64,000 bases of DNA, from positions 62,001-126,000 of the forward strand of contig NZ_JACIGI010000002.1 of the NCBI RefSeq assembly GCF_014197795.1, written 5' to 3'. Origin of the DNA: Roseospira goensis. GTDB taxonomy: Bacteria > Pseudomonadota > Alphaproteobacteria > Rhodospirillales > Rhodospirillaceae. Positions 7,644-18,524 of the stretch are shown one piece after another (within the stretch, counting starts at the first letter, position 1; every line of letters starts with the position of its first letter). Under the pieces are notes generated by a model that worked only from the letters and a program-made list of their open reading frames with translations, made no database searches and had not been told where the DNA came from. Position numbers and translations under genes: made by a program.

Positions 7644-8603
7644 ATGAGCCACCCACTCTCCCCCCTGATCCTCCTCGCCGGCCCCACCGCCAGCGGCAAG
7701 TCCGCCCTCGCGCTGGCGCTGGCCGAGGCCTTCGACGGCACCGTGATCAACGCCGACAGCCTGCAGGTGTATCGTGACCTGCGGATCCTGTCGGCGCGGC
7801 CGACGCCGGACGACGAGGCCCGCGTGCCGCATCGCCTGTACGGGGGGCTCGACGGCGCCGAGGTGTGCTCGGCGGCGTGCTGGGCGGAGATGGCCGCCGA
7901 GGCGGTGCGCGAGACGTGGGCGGCGGGGCGGGTGCCGGTGCTGGTGGGCGGCACCGGGCTGTACATGGCGGCCCTGACCGAGGGCTTGGCGCCCGTCCCG
8001 GACATCCCGCCGGAGATTCGCGCCGCCGCCCGCGCGCGCCTCGCCGCCGAGGGCAACGCGGCCGTTCACGCCGCCCTGGCGGCGCGCGACCCGGTGATGG
8101 CCGCGCGCCTGGACCCCGGCAACACCCAGCGCCTCGCGCGGGCCTGGGAGGTGCTGGAGGCCACCGGCCGCTCGCTGGCGTGGTGGCAGGCGCAACCGCG
8201 CCGGGCGCCGCCGCTGGCGGCCCGCACCCTGACGCTGGTGCTTGATCCCGACCGCGAGGCCCTGCGCGCCGCGATCGACGCCCGCGTGCACGCCATGATC
8301 GCTGCCGGCGCGCTGGACGAGGTGCGGGCGCTGCTGGCCCGCGGCCTGCCGCCCGACCGCCCGGTGATGAAGGCGGTGGGGGGTCCGGATCTGGCCGCCC
8401 ACCTGCGCGGCGAGATCGACCTGGACACCGCGGTCGCGCGCATGCAGGCGGCCAGCCGCCAGTATGCCAAGCGCCAGCGCACCTGGTTGCGGGGCCAGAC
8501 GACGGCCGACGCCGTCTTGTCCAGCCCCGATGGTGTGAAATTTTCGGAAAGACTGACGGCGCAAACCTTTGCAATCGTTCGCCGGTTTTTGTTGACCGGG
8601 TAA
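7644..8603 (+). CDS. miaA: tRNA dimethylallyltransferase
   Basis: 319 residues. MiaA transfers the dimethylallyl group to A37 of tRNAs reading UNN codons. The P-loop GPTASGKS (13-20), the substrate-binding INADSLQVYRDL, the VGGTGLYMAAL motif and the C-terminal ASRQYAKRQRTWLRGQ helix are all typical. The ATG at 7644 begins the conserved protein, although the frame is open for 22 codons upstream and no strong ribosome-binding site is seen. It stands just before ilvB, a position found in several alphaproteobacteria. Confidence 0.96.
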   Translation: MSHPLSPLILLAGPTASGKSALALALAEAFDGTVINADSLQVYRDLRILSARPTPDDEARVPHRLYGGLDGAEVCSAACWAEMAAEAVRETWAAGRVPVLVGGTGLYMAALTEGLAPVPDIPPEIRAAARARLAAEGNAAVHAALAARDPVMAARLDPGNTQRLARAWEVLEATGRSLAWWQAQPRRAPPLAARTLTLVLDPDREALRAAIDARVHAMIAAGALDEVRALLARGLPPDRPVMKAVGGPDLAAHLRGEIDLDTAVARMQAASRQYAKRQRTWLRGQTTADAVLSSPDGVKFSERLTAQTFAIVRRFLLTG

Positions 8604-8776
8604 GGGGCACGGACTACGGTGACGCTCCCCCGCGCCGTCGCCGTCTGGCGGCGCGAGCGGGTCGGCTCGCCCGTGCGGCCCGTTGGCCAGCCGCCATGCG
8701 TGCCGAGCCGCCCCCGGCGGGGCTTCTGTTCCACTCCCGTCCGACACCTTCCGTCTGACACCGAAGGATGCGCACC

Positions 8777-10537
8777 ATGTCAGAGACGCAGCTCACCGGC
8801 GCCGATATCGTCCTCAAGGCTCTGGCGGACCAGGGCGTAGAGGTCATTTTCGGGTATCCGGGCGGCGCGGTACTGCCGATCTATGATGCGCTCTTCAAGC
8901 AGAACCGGATCCGTCACGTGCTGTGCCGCCACGAACAGGGCGCCGTGCACATGGCGGAGGGCTATGCCCGCTCGACCGGCAAGGTCGGCGTGGTGCTGGT
9001 CACCTCCGGTCCGGGCGCGACCAATGCGGTCACCGGCCTGACCGACGCGCTGATGGACTCCGTCCCGGTGGTCTGCCTGACCGGTCAGGTGCCGACCTTC
9101 CTGATCGGCAACGATGCCTTCCAGGAGGCCGATACCACCGGCATTACGCGTCAGTGCACCAAGCATAATTACCTGGTGAAAGAGTCCGACAAGCTGGCGC
9201 GGACCATCCATGAGGCGTTCCTGGTCGCCAACACCGGCCGGCCGGGGCCCGTGGTCGTCGACCTGCCCAAGGACATCCTGATGGGCAAGGCGCCCTATAT
9301 CCCGGCCGCGCGGGTCAAGCACCGTTCCTACCGGCCGCAGGTCAAGGGCGACTTCAAGCTGATCGAGAAGGCCGTGGAGATGATGGGCACGGCCGAGAAG
9401 CCGCTGTTCTATATCGGCGGTGGCGTTGTCAACTCCGGTCCCAACGCGAGCAAGCTGCTGACCAGCTTCGTGCGCTCGACCGGGTTCCCGATCACCAGCA
9501 CCCTGATGGGCCTGGGCGCCTATCCGGCCTCGGACCAGCAGTTCCTGGGCATGCTCGGCATGCACGGGACCTACGAGGCCAACATGGCGATGCACGACTG
9601 CGACGTCATGATCTGCATCGGCGCACGCTTCGACGACCGGGTGACCGGCCGGCTGGATGCGTTCGCGCCCAACTCGCGCAAGATCCACGTCGACATCGAC
9701 CCGTCGTCGATCAACAAGAACGTGGCCGTCGACCTCGCCATCGTGGGCGACGTGGCCCATGTGGTCGAGGACATGATCCGGGTCTGGAAGTCGCGCCAGG
9801 TGCGCCCGACCCAGAAGGCGCTGGCCGCCTGGTGGGGCCAGATCGACACCTGGAAGGCGCGCAACTGCCTCGCCTATCGGGACACCGACAGCGTCATCAA
9901 GCCGCAGTACGCCATCCAGCGCCTGTACGAGCTGACCAAGGACCGCGATACCTACATCACCACGGAGGTGGGCCAGCACCAGATGTGGGCGGCGCAGTTC
10001 TACAAATTCGAGGAACCGAACCGCTGGATGACCTCCGGCGGCCTGGGCACCATGGGCTACGGGTTCCCGTCCGCGATCGGGGTGCAGGTGGCCCATCCGG
10101 AGTCGCTGGTCATCGACATCGCCGGCGAAGCCTCGTTCCTGATGAACCTGCAGGAGATGGGCACGGCGACGCAGTACCGGCTGCCGGTCAAGGTGTTCGT
10201 GCTCAACAACCAGTACATGGGCATGGTGCGCCAGTGGCAGGAGCTGCTGCACGGCAGCCGCTACTCCGAGAGCTACAGCGATGCCCTGCCGGACTTCGCC
10301 AAGCTGGCCGAGAGCTTCGGCTGGCTGGGACTGGTGGTGGACAAGCCCGGCGACCTCGACGCCGCCATCACGGCCATGATCGACAGCGACAAGCCGGTGC
10401 TGATGGACGTGCACGTGGACCCGTCGGAGAACTGCTACCCGATGATCCCGTCGGGCGCGGCGCACAACGAGATGCTGCTCGGGCCGGAAGACGGCGCCGG
10501 GACCAAGGTCTCCGATCACGGCATGGTGCTGGTCTGA
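8777..10537 (+). CDS. ilvB: Acetolactate synthase large (catalytic) subunit
   Basis: 586 residues from the ATG at 8777, which has aagga nine bases upstream; an in-frame ATG at 8768 is too close to that site. The enzyme condenses pyruvate (or pyruvate and 2-oxobutyrate) for valine, leucine and isoleucine synthesis using thiamine diphosphate and FAD. The catalytic glutamate is in CRHEQGAVHMAEGYAR, and GARFDDRVTGRLDAF and QWQELLHGSRYSESYS fit the large subunit. The ThDP/Mg motif reads IDIAGEASFLMN instead of the usual GDGSF; alphaproteobacterial IlvB proteins often show this GEAS form. It is the first gene of an ilvB-ilvN-ilvC group. Confidence 0.97.
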   Translation: MSETQLTGADIVLKALADQGVEVIFGYPGGAVLPIYDALFKQNRIRHVLCRHEQGAVHMAEGYARSTGKVGVVLVTSGPGATNAVTGLTDALMDSVPVVCLTGQVPTFLIGNDAFQEADTTGITRQCTKHNYLVKESDKLARTIHEAFLVANTGRPGPVVVDLPKDILMGKAPYIPAARVKHRSYRPQVKGDFKLIEKAVEMMGTAEKPLFYIGGGVVNSGPNASKLLTSFVRSTGFPITSTLMGLGAYPASDQQFLGMLGMHGTYEANMAMHDCDVMICIGARFDDRVTGRLDAFAPNSRKIHVDIDPSSINKNVAVDLAIVGDVAHVVEDMIRVWKSRQVRPTQKALAAWWGQIDTWKARNCLAYRDTDSVIKPQYAIQRLYELTKDRDTYITTEVGQHQMWAAQFYKFEEPNRWMTSGGLGTMGYGFPSAIGVQVAHPESLVIDIAGEASFLMNLQEMGTATQYRLPVKVFVLNNQYMGMVRQWQELLHGSRYSESYSDALPDFAKLAESFGWLGLVVDKPGDLDAAITAMIDSDKPVLMDVHVDPSENCYPMIPSGAAHNEMLLGPEDGAGTKVSDHGMVLV

Positions 10538-12287
<1,750 letters not shown>

Positions 12288-12289
<2 letters not shown>

Positions 12290-12424
12290 CGCCGATCGCT
12301 CGAAATCGGAACCACCGGGGTGGGGCCGATTTCGAGCGTGAATCGGCGCGATCTGTTGGTTTCAGAGCGGAACGCGCGAATTCGAAATCACCATGCGAGT
12401 CCGTATTCGGGCGTTCCCCTCTAG
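12288..12424. repeat. Dispersed palindromic repeat, copy 3 (inverted near-identical copy of copy 1)
   Basis: The reverse complement of this 137-bp unit matches 482-622 at nearly every base. TA lies at both edges; the left TA is part of the ilvC stop codon TAG. The interval 12290-12730 contains only repeats and hairpins, with no gene. Confidence 0.88.
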
Positions 12425-12465
12425 GACGGACGTCGGCGGCGCCCACGCCCGTCTCTTCTGTCGTG

Positions 12466-12491
12466 CGACCCCGCGCCCCGGCGCGGGGTCG
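12466..12491. terminator. 12-bp GC-rich hairpin, likely terminator of the ilv group
   Basis: cgaccccgcgcc (12466-12477) pairs perfectly with ggcgcggggtcg (12480-12491) across a two-base loop. It lies between the convergent ilvC and the minus-strand oxidoreductase gene, and is followed by tt on the plus strand. It could act in both directions. Confidence 0.5.
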
Positions 12492-12502
12492 TTCGCGTTG
12501 CA

Positions 12503-12543
12503 GCCGATGACGACACACCGGGCTCGCGGCGCGATTTCGGTTT
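12503..12543. repeat. Second copy of the ~43-bp dispersed repeat
   Basis: gccgatgacgacacaccggg and the following ctcgcggcgcgatttcggtt match 7163-7205 with a few substitutions. Confidence 0.6.
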
Positions 12544-12580
12544 GCCGCCATCGGCCGCGACTCACACATCCAGGGCGGAG

Positions 12581-12718
12581 TCACGCGATCCGCGCTCCGG
12601 CCCTACATTGAGCGCGATCCGCGCTCCGGCCCTACATTGAGCGCGATCCGCGCTCCGGCCCTACATTGAGCGCGATCCGCGCTCCGGCCCTACATTGAGC
12701 GCCATCCGCGCTCCGGGC
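12581..12718. repeat. 29-bp tandem repeat, about five copies, each with an internal hairpin
   Basis: Copies begin at 12610, 12639, 12668 and 12697, with a partial copy before them; the first three full units are identical and the last is diverged and truncated. Each contains gagcgcg-atc-cgcgctc, a 7-bp stem with a 3-base loop, then a spacer ending ccctacatt. It lies just beyond the 3' end of the fused oxidoreductase gene. There are no unique spacers, so it is not a CRISPR array. Confidence 0.9.
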
Positions 12719-12730
12719 CGCCCGGCCCGG

Positions 12731-15700
12731 CTATTCCGCCGCCTGGTCGGCGCGCGCCCCCAGGGTGTGCAGGCAGCGGTCGATCCAGGCCGCGGTGAGC
12801 TTCTCCTGCGCCGTGTTCTGGCCCAGCCGCTCGTGCAGCGCCTTGAAGTCCACCGTGTCCAGCGACTGGTCCTGATTGAAGCACGAGAACACGATGGTCT
12901 GCCGGCCGGTGACCGGATCCACGTGCGGCTGCAGGCACTGGGCGCAGATTTCCTTCATCATGCACTGCATCGGGCTGTTGATGGAGCCGATGCCCAGATT
13001 GCCCGGCTTCAGGAACGGCGCCAGCACGTCGTGGCGGGCCGTGCCCACGGCCTGCATCATGCGGTCCGATCCGATGGCGATCACCCGGTCGACGTCGGAC
13101 AGTGGCACGGTGGTCTCGCCCAGGGTGCCGTCGCCGTAGGCCACCATGGCCTGCACGATGTTGCCGACGAAGGCCTTGTCCTGCGGCCGCGCCGGCGTGA
13201 AGCCCGGCCCCTCGTCGCAGCACCACACCACCACGTCGGCGGCGTCGTGGATATCATCGACCTTGAAGCGGTCGCGCATGGCCTTGTAGCCGGCGAAGTA
13301 CAGCACCTTCGAGCCGGCCGCCCGCAGCGCCGTGCCGATGGAGAACAGCACCGCGTTGCCGAGGCCGCCGCCGGCCAGCAGCACGGTCTCGCCCGCCGGG
13401 ATCTCGGTCGGCGCCCCGGTCGGCCCCATCACCACCACCGGCTCGCCCGGCTTGAGCAGGGCGCACAGGTCGGACGAGCCGCCCATCTCCAGCACGATCA
13501 TGGACAACAGGCCGGCCTCGCGGTCGACCCAGGCGCCGGTCAGCGCCAGCCCCTCCATCGCCAGCAGGGTGCCGTCGGCGTGGGGTGCGAAGCGTTCGAA
13601 ATTCTGCAGGCGGTAGAACTGGCCGGGATGGAAGCCCTGGGCCGCCAGGGGCGCGCGCACCACCACCTCGACGATGGTCGGCGTCAGCCGCTCCACGCTG
13701 TGCACCACCGGGCGCAGCGCCGCGTTGAGGCGCGCGAAAAGGCGGTCGCGCGCTTCCGTCCCGGCGGGGCGGCGGTCGAGCGCGCGGCTGATCACCGGAT
13801 AGGCGCGCAGGGCCGAGGCAAAGGCGGTCACCACGTTGCCGGCGAACGACGGGTGCAGGTCGCCGAGAAAGCTCATCGAGGTGCCGTCGTCGTTCACCGC
13901 CATCAGCACGTCGGCCTTCGCGGGCTTGGCACGGCGCTCCGGCGAGACCGGGGCGCCGGTCTCGTCGACGGCCTGGAAGAACTTGCCGTCAAGGGCGAAC
14001 TGGCCCTCGTGCTCCCGCGCCAGGGTGGTGTTGGGCACGGTGCCGGCGGCGACGATGATGGAGCGCGCCGGGATGGTGCGGCGCTCGCCGGTCTCGCGGT
14101 GCTCCACCAGCAGGCCCTCGGCGTGGCCGAAGCGGTCCAGTTCCACCCGCACCGGGCTCCACAGCTCGGCGACGGTGATGCCCTCCTCCAGGGCCTTCTC
14201 CACCTCTTCGTGGTTGTTGCGGTAGGCCGGGGAGTCGGTCAGGCGGCGGCGGTAGACGATGCCGGAGCCGCCCCAGGACTGGAGCAACTCGCGGATCCGG
14301 GGCTCGCGGCCCTCGGCGGCGGCCGCCGCGCGTTCGGCCCGGATCGCCCGGCCGTGCGCCAGGAACTCGTCCATGATGGTGCGCTCTTCCTCGCTCCAGC
14401 GGGCGCGCACCGCCGCCTCGCCGCGCTCGGCCACCAGGGCCTCGTGACGGGCGAGGATCTTCTCCACCTGCACCGGGTAATAGGCCAGCGCCTCGGTGGT
14501 GGCGTCCACGGCGGTCAGGCCGCCGCCGATCACCACCACGGGCAGGCGCAGTTGCAGGTTGGCGACGCTGTCGGCGCGCGCCGCCCCGGTGAGCTGCAAC
14601 GCCATCAGGAAGTCCGACGCCTGGCGCACGCCGCGGGCCAGGCCGTTCTCCATCGGGACGATGGTCGGCTTGCCGGCGCCCATGCACAGGGCGACGTGGT
14701 CGAAGCCCATCGCATAGGCCGCCTCGGGCGGCAGGGTGCTGCCGTAGCGCACGCCGCCGATCATGGCGAACTCCGCCCGGCGTTCCAGCAGCAGCCGGAT
14801 GACGGTGAGGAAGTTCTTGTCCCAGCGCACCGTGATGCCGTACTCGGCCACGCCGCCGAAGCCTCCCATGACGCGGCTCTCCAGCGGCTCGCGCAGCGCC
14901 TCGACGTCGCGCACCGGTGTGAAGGGGACGCGGGTGCCCAGCGCATCGACGCCGGACAGGGCGGGGTCCAGCGGTTCGATCTTCAGGCCGTCGATGCCCA
15001 CGACATCGTGGCCGTCGTTCATCAGGTGATGGGCCAGCGAGTAGCCGGCCGGCCCCAGCCCGACCACCAGCACGCGCTTGCCGGTGTCCGGGCGCGGCAG
15101 TGGGCGGCGGATGTTCAAAGGGTTCCAGCGGGTCAGCAGGCTGTAGACTTCGAAGCCCCAGGGCAGCGCCAGCACGTCCTTGAGAATGCGGGTCTCGGCC
15201 TCCGGGATGTTCACCGGGTCGCGCTTCTGCTTCTGATAGATGCAGGCGACCATGCAGTCGTTGCAGATGCGGTGCCCGGTGCCGGCGCACAGCGGGTTGT
15301 CGATGGTGATGATGCCGAGCGCGCCGACGAAGCCCCCCTTCGTCTTGGCCTCGTGCATCTCGCTGATCTTCTCCTCCAGCGGGCAGCCCAGCATCTCGCG
15401 GCCTAGGGCGTTGACCTGGACGGCGCCGGTCTTGCGGTCCTTCAGGCCGGTCGAGCAACTGTCGTTGCCCTGGTGGTGGCAGAAGATGCAGTAGTGTGCC
15501 TCGTCGAGGCCCTTGACCAGATCGGCCCCCGGGTCGGTCAGGGCGAAGCCTTCGCGCCGGCGCTGGTGGTGGGCCGGCAGCCGCACCCGGGGCAGGGCGC
15601 CGTCGGGGTCCGCCTCCAGCGGGATCAGCGCCATCGGGTCGTTCTTCTTCGGCTGCTTGAACAGCACGCCGTCGGCACTGCGGGCGCGCCCTTCCGGCGT

Positions 15701-16279
15701 CAGCCCGGCCCAGGCGGCGAACCGCATCGCCAGGTCGAGGTCGTCGGCGTGGGCGGCCTCGTCCTCCATCCAGGCCATGACCTGGTCGGCGAACCGGGTC
15801 TCGGTCACCGGGCCGCCCAGGCGCGCGGCCAGATCCGCTTCCAGGGCCGGGCCGTCGAGGGCTGCGGCGGCGTCCGGCTTGACCTTCTTGAAGGCGATGC
15901 GCTGCACGAACAGGCGCTTGCAGGCGAACAGCACGGCGAGGCGGTCGTGCTCCGCCGCCTTCGCCCGGATCGCGGCGCCGATGCCGAACAGGAGGCCGAG
16001 AAAGTCCTCAAGATGCGGCGCCAAATCGAGAATCAGCGCGGATTCGGCCTTCCGGTCGAGGGTGTCCGGCGCCTGCCGCGCCGCCGCGAGGCGATCGGCG
16101 AGGCCGGCGTCGGTGCCGCGCAGGTGGTCGAGAAAGGCCGCGTCCACCCGGGCCAGCCCGCCCTTGTCGTACAGGGCGGCGAAGTCCAGGCCGAAGCCGA
16201 GGGTCAGGGCAGTCGTGTCGGCCGGACCGGGCTCCGGGGTCTCGGCCTGTAGGGCGGGGCGCGGAAGGCTGTCGTCCAT
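12731..16279 (-). CDS. Fused FAD/Fe-S oxidoreductase: glutamate synthase small-subunit-like plus PyrK-like reductase domain
   Basis: 1182 residues. The N-terminal ~240 residues are helical and unassigned. A cysteine-rich segment follows (CIFCHHQGNDSCSTG, then CAGTGHRICNDCMVAC), as in the Fe-S-binding N-terminus of GltD-type proteins. A FAD-binding Rossmann motif VLVVGLGPAGYSLAHHL comes next, then a second dinucleotide motif VVVIGGGLTAVDATTEAL. The C-terminal ~270 residues have the layout of a ferredoxin reductase/PyrK module: HPGQFYRLQNF, LLAGGGLGNAV, and CAQCLQPHVDPVTG with a final Cys for a [2Fe-2S] cluster. Such fusions are annotated in alphaproteobacteria as glutamate synthase beta subunit/2-polyprenylphenol hydroxylase bifunctional proteins; the true reaction is unknown. 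No gltB lies nearby. Confidence 0.85.
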   Translation of the reverse strand: MDDSLPRPALQAETPEPGPADTTALTLGFGLDFAALYDKGGLARVDAAFLDHLRGTDAGLADRLAAARQAPDTLDRKAESALILDLAPHLEDFLGLLFGIGAAIRAKAAEHDRLAVLFACKRLFVQRIAFKKVKPDAAAALDGPALEADLAARLGGPVTETRFADQVMAWMEDEAAHADDLDLAMRFAAWAGLTPEGRARSADGVLFKQPKKNDPMALIPLEADPDGALPRVRLPAHHQRRREGFALTDPGADLVKGLDEAHYCIFCHHQGNDSCSTGLKDRKTGAVQVNALGREMLGCPLEEKISEMHEAKTKGGFVGALGIITIDNPLCAGTGHRICNDCMVACIYQKQKRDPVNIPEAETRILKDVLALPWGFEVYSLLTRWNPLNIRRPLPRPDTGKRVLVVGLGPAGYSLAHHLMNDGHDVVGIDGLKIEPLDPALSGVDALGTRVPFTPVRDVEALREPLESRVMGGFGGVAEYGITVRWDKNFLTVIRLLLERRAEFAMIGGVRYGSTLPPEAAYAMGFDHVALCMGAGKPTIVPMENGLARGVRQASDFLMALQLTGAARADSVANLQLRLPVVVIGGGLTAVDATTEALAYYPVQVEKILARHEALVAERGEAAVRARWSEEERTIMDEFLAHGRAIRAERAAAAAEGREPRIRELLQSWGGSGIVYRRRLTDSPAYRNNHEEVEKALEEGITVAELWSPVRVELDRFGHAEGLLVEHRETGERRTIPARSIIVAAGTVPNTTLAREHEGQFALDGKFFQAVDETGAPVSPERRAKPAKADVLMAVNDDGTSMSFLGDLHPSFAGNVVTAFASALRAYPVISRALDRRPAGTEARDRLFARLNAALRPVVHSVERLTPTIVEVVVRAPLAAQGFHPGQFYRLQNFERFAPHADGTLLAMEGLALTGAWVDREAGLLSMIVLEMGGSSDLCALLKPGEPVVVMGPTGAPTEIPAGETVLLAGGGLGNAVLFSIGTALRAAGSKVLYFAGYKAMRDRFKVDDIHDAADVVVWCCDEGPGFTPARPQDKAFVGNIVQAMVAYGDGTLGETTVPLSDVDRVIAIGSDRMMQAVGTARHDVLAPFLKPGNLGIGSINSPMQCMMKEICAQCLQPHVDPVTGRQTIVFSCFNQDQSLDTVDFKALHERLGQNTAQEKLTAAWIDRCLHTLGARADQAAE

Positions 16280-17139
16280 GGGGGTTCCGATGTCTGCCTG
16301 TCGTCAAGACTATGAAGCGCCCCGGCGTGCTGCCGACGGCACGGGCGGGCGAACCGGTCCCGCCGCGACGGTCCGGTCCGGCCGGCCCGTCACGCATCGG
16401 CCAGGCACACAGGGGCGACGCGCGGCCACGCGGGGGCGCATTGACACGCGGGGGCGCATTGAGCGGGTCACGTAAGGGTGCGCGCGCCCGCGCACAAGGG
16501 AGCCCGGCCGTTCGGTCGTGGCACCGCGGTCCCGGCGTGGGTGTTCTGCCACAGCCGTTGGGCCAGGGAAACGAAGAATATGGCCCGGTCGGGACCGGAG
16601 CCCGCCCAGGAACCTCCATACAGGAGCCTCCACACAGGAGCCTCCACAAGAGAACGGGACGCGCCGCCCACAGCGACCGTCCCGTTGAAGTCTGTCCAGG
16701 TTAGGGATACGGAGGACACCGCTCAACCCGACGAGCAGTGGCAGGGGACCGCGTTCGACCTGGGCCCCGTCAGGTCCGACCACCATCGGAACCACCACCA
16801 TGCGGCCGGTCTACCGCCGCCGCCCCGGACCCCTCCGCAGCGCGGCGCCCTCGCGGCCGCATGTCCATCTGACCCTGGAACCGTACCACGCGAGCGGAGG
16901 GGGGCGAGGTGCGCATCGGATTGTCATCCTTTGTTGACACCCGGGCATCGAAGGGGGGAGGTGCGGCTGCTCCATCGGGACGAGGCAGCCCGGGGCAGTC
17001 CGGGCGGTTTCGCGGGTCGGTGGCCGGGGCCCCACCCTTGAGCGGGCCGGGGCGCGCGGCCACATCACGAGGACCGGCCCCTCCGGGCCGCGCGACGATA
17101 CACGGCCCATCCGGGCCTCGCCTGCGCAGGAGACCGCCG
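16280..17139 (+). other. 860-bp region without a convincing gene; short tandem repeats
   Basis: Several frames are open by GC bias, but none shows protein-like composition. Short direct repeats occur at 16424-16460 (cacgcgggggcgcattga twice) and 16608-16650 (variants of caggagcctccacac). An 8-bp inverted repeat aacgggac / gtcccgtt lies at about 16655-16688. A ttgaca at 16934-16939 on the plus strand could be a -35 element for the sugar dehydrogenase gene, but no good -10 follows. Confidence 0.5.
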
Positions 17140-18357
17140 ATGACACCCGTCCGTCCGCCGCGCGTCCGGCCGCGTCGCCGCAGGTCGCCGCCCGCGCGGT
17201 CCGTGCCGTCGATCTGGGTCGCGATCCCGCTCCTGGCGGCGCTCGTCGGCCTGGGGGCACCGGCGGCGGCCGCGCCACTGTCTGCCGGCGAGAGCCGGAC
17301 GGTGGAGTCGGCGCAGCAGACCTTTACCGTCGAGGTGCTGACCGACCACCTGTCGTATCCCTGGGGCATGGCGTTCCTGCCCGATGGCGCCGCCCTCATC
17401 ACCGAGCGAAACGGCACCCTGCGGCTGTGGGTGGACGGGGCGCTGGACCCGCGTCCGGTGGCCGGCGTGCCCGAGGTGTGGGCGTCGGGGCAGGGCGGCC
17501 TGCTCGACGTGCTGGTGCATCCGGACTACGCCGAGACCGGCTGGATCTACCTGTCGCTGTCGCAGCCGGCCGGCTGGGGTCAGGCCCACACCCGGGTGGT
17601 GCGGGCGGTGTTCGACCGCGAGGCCCACACGTTGCGCGCCGTGACGGTGATCGTGGACGCCACGCCGTCGTCGCGCGGCGGCCGCCATTTCGGCTCCCGG
17701 CTGGCGATCGGCGGCGACGGCAAGCTGTACATCACCACCGGCGAGCGCGGTGACCGTCCGCGCGCCCAGGCGCTCGACGACCTGGCCGGCAAGGTGCTGC
17801 GCCTGAACCTGGACGGCTCCGTGCCCGAGGACAATCCGTTCGTCGACCGCCCGGATGCCCGGCCCGAGATCTTTGCGCTCGGCACCCGCAACGCCCAGGG
17901 CATCGCCGTGCATCCCGAAACCGGCGCCGTCTGGTTCCAGGAGCACGGCCCGCGTGGCGGCGACGAACTCAATGTGGCGGAGGCGGGGGCCAACTACGGC
18001 TGGCCGGTCGTCACCTACGGCATCAACTACAGCGGCACGCCGATGGGAGAGGGCACGCACAAGCCCGGGATGACACAGCCGCTGTACTACTGGGACCCGT
18101 CCATCGCCCCGTCGGGGATGCTGATCTACGACGGTGGTGCGTTCCCGGACTGGCGCGGCGACGTCTTCATCGGCGCCCTGAAGTATCAACTGGTCGCGCG
18201 CCTGGAGATGGACGGCACCACGGTGGTCGAGGAGGAACGCCTGCTGGAGGGCGCTTTGGGCCGCATCCGGGCGCTGGAGCAGGGGCCGGACGGGGCGATC
18301 TACATCCTGACCGACACCGCCGACGGACGGCTGGCGCGGCTGCTGCCGGCGCGCTGA
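17140..18357 (+). CDS. PQQ-type aldose/sorbosone sugar dehydrogenase, exported
   Basis: 405 residues from the ATG at 17140 (gcaggaga upstream). The Arg-rich N-terminus and following hydrophobic stretch ending APAAAA form a signal peptide, so the enzyme acts in the periplasm. The rest is a six-bladed beta-propeller of the GSDH family: DHLSYPWGMAFLPDGAALITERNG, VHPDYAETGWIYLSLS, GRHFGSRLAIGGDGKLYITTGERGDR, FALGTRNAQGIAVHPETG and QEHGPRGGDELN. These motifs hold the catalytic base and PQQ and calcium sites in the soluble aldose dehydrogenase (YliI) subfamily. The substrate cannot be read from sequence. Confidence 0.92.
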   Translation: MTPVRPPRVRPRRRRSPPARSVPSIWVAIPLLAALVGLGAPAAAAPLSAGESRTVESAQQTFTVEVLTDHLSYPWGMAFLPDGAALITERNGTLRLWVDGALDPRPVAGVPEVWASGQGGLLDVLVHPDYAETGWIYLSLSQPAGWGQAHTRVVRAVFDREAHTLRAVTVIVDATPSSRGGRHFGSRLAIGGDGKLYITTGERGDRPRAQALDDLAGKVLRLNLDGSVPEDNPFVDRPDARPEIFALGTRNAQGIAVHPETGAVWFQEHGPRGGDELNVAEAGANYGWPVVTYGINYSGTPMGEGTHKPGMTQPLYYWDPSIAPSGMLIYDGGAFPDWRGDVFIGALKYQLVARLEMDGTTVVEEERLLEGALGRIRALEQGPDGAIYILTDTADGRLARLLPAR

Positions 18358-18524
18358 CGGCGGCGTGACGGTCCATCCCGCGGGCGCCGGCGCCGGTGGT
18401 CCCCTCAGAGGGGCGGGCCATGACGACTGGCCCCACAGCGCGGCGGGACTTATACTGCTGCGGGTCCGGGTCGTTGCGCTCTGTCGGCGATGCCCGGTGC
18501 GGCATCGGGCGGCGTGAGGGACGG

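Noticed and set aside
8696-8758. Possible leader peptide (starting MRAEPPPAGLLFHS) before ilvB
   Set aside because: It contains only two Leu and one Val, with no run of branched-chain codons, and I see no clear alternative terminator/antiterminator pair.
12581-12718. CRISPR-like array
   Set aside because: The 29-bp units follow one another directly with no unique spacers and no cas genes are present.
16478-17041. 187-residue frame before the sugar dehydrogenase gene
   Set aside because: Low-complexity Pro/Arg/Gly composition, short DNA repeats inside, and no ribosome-binding site or family.
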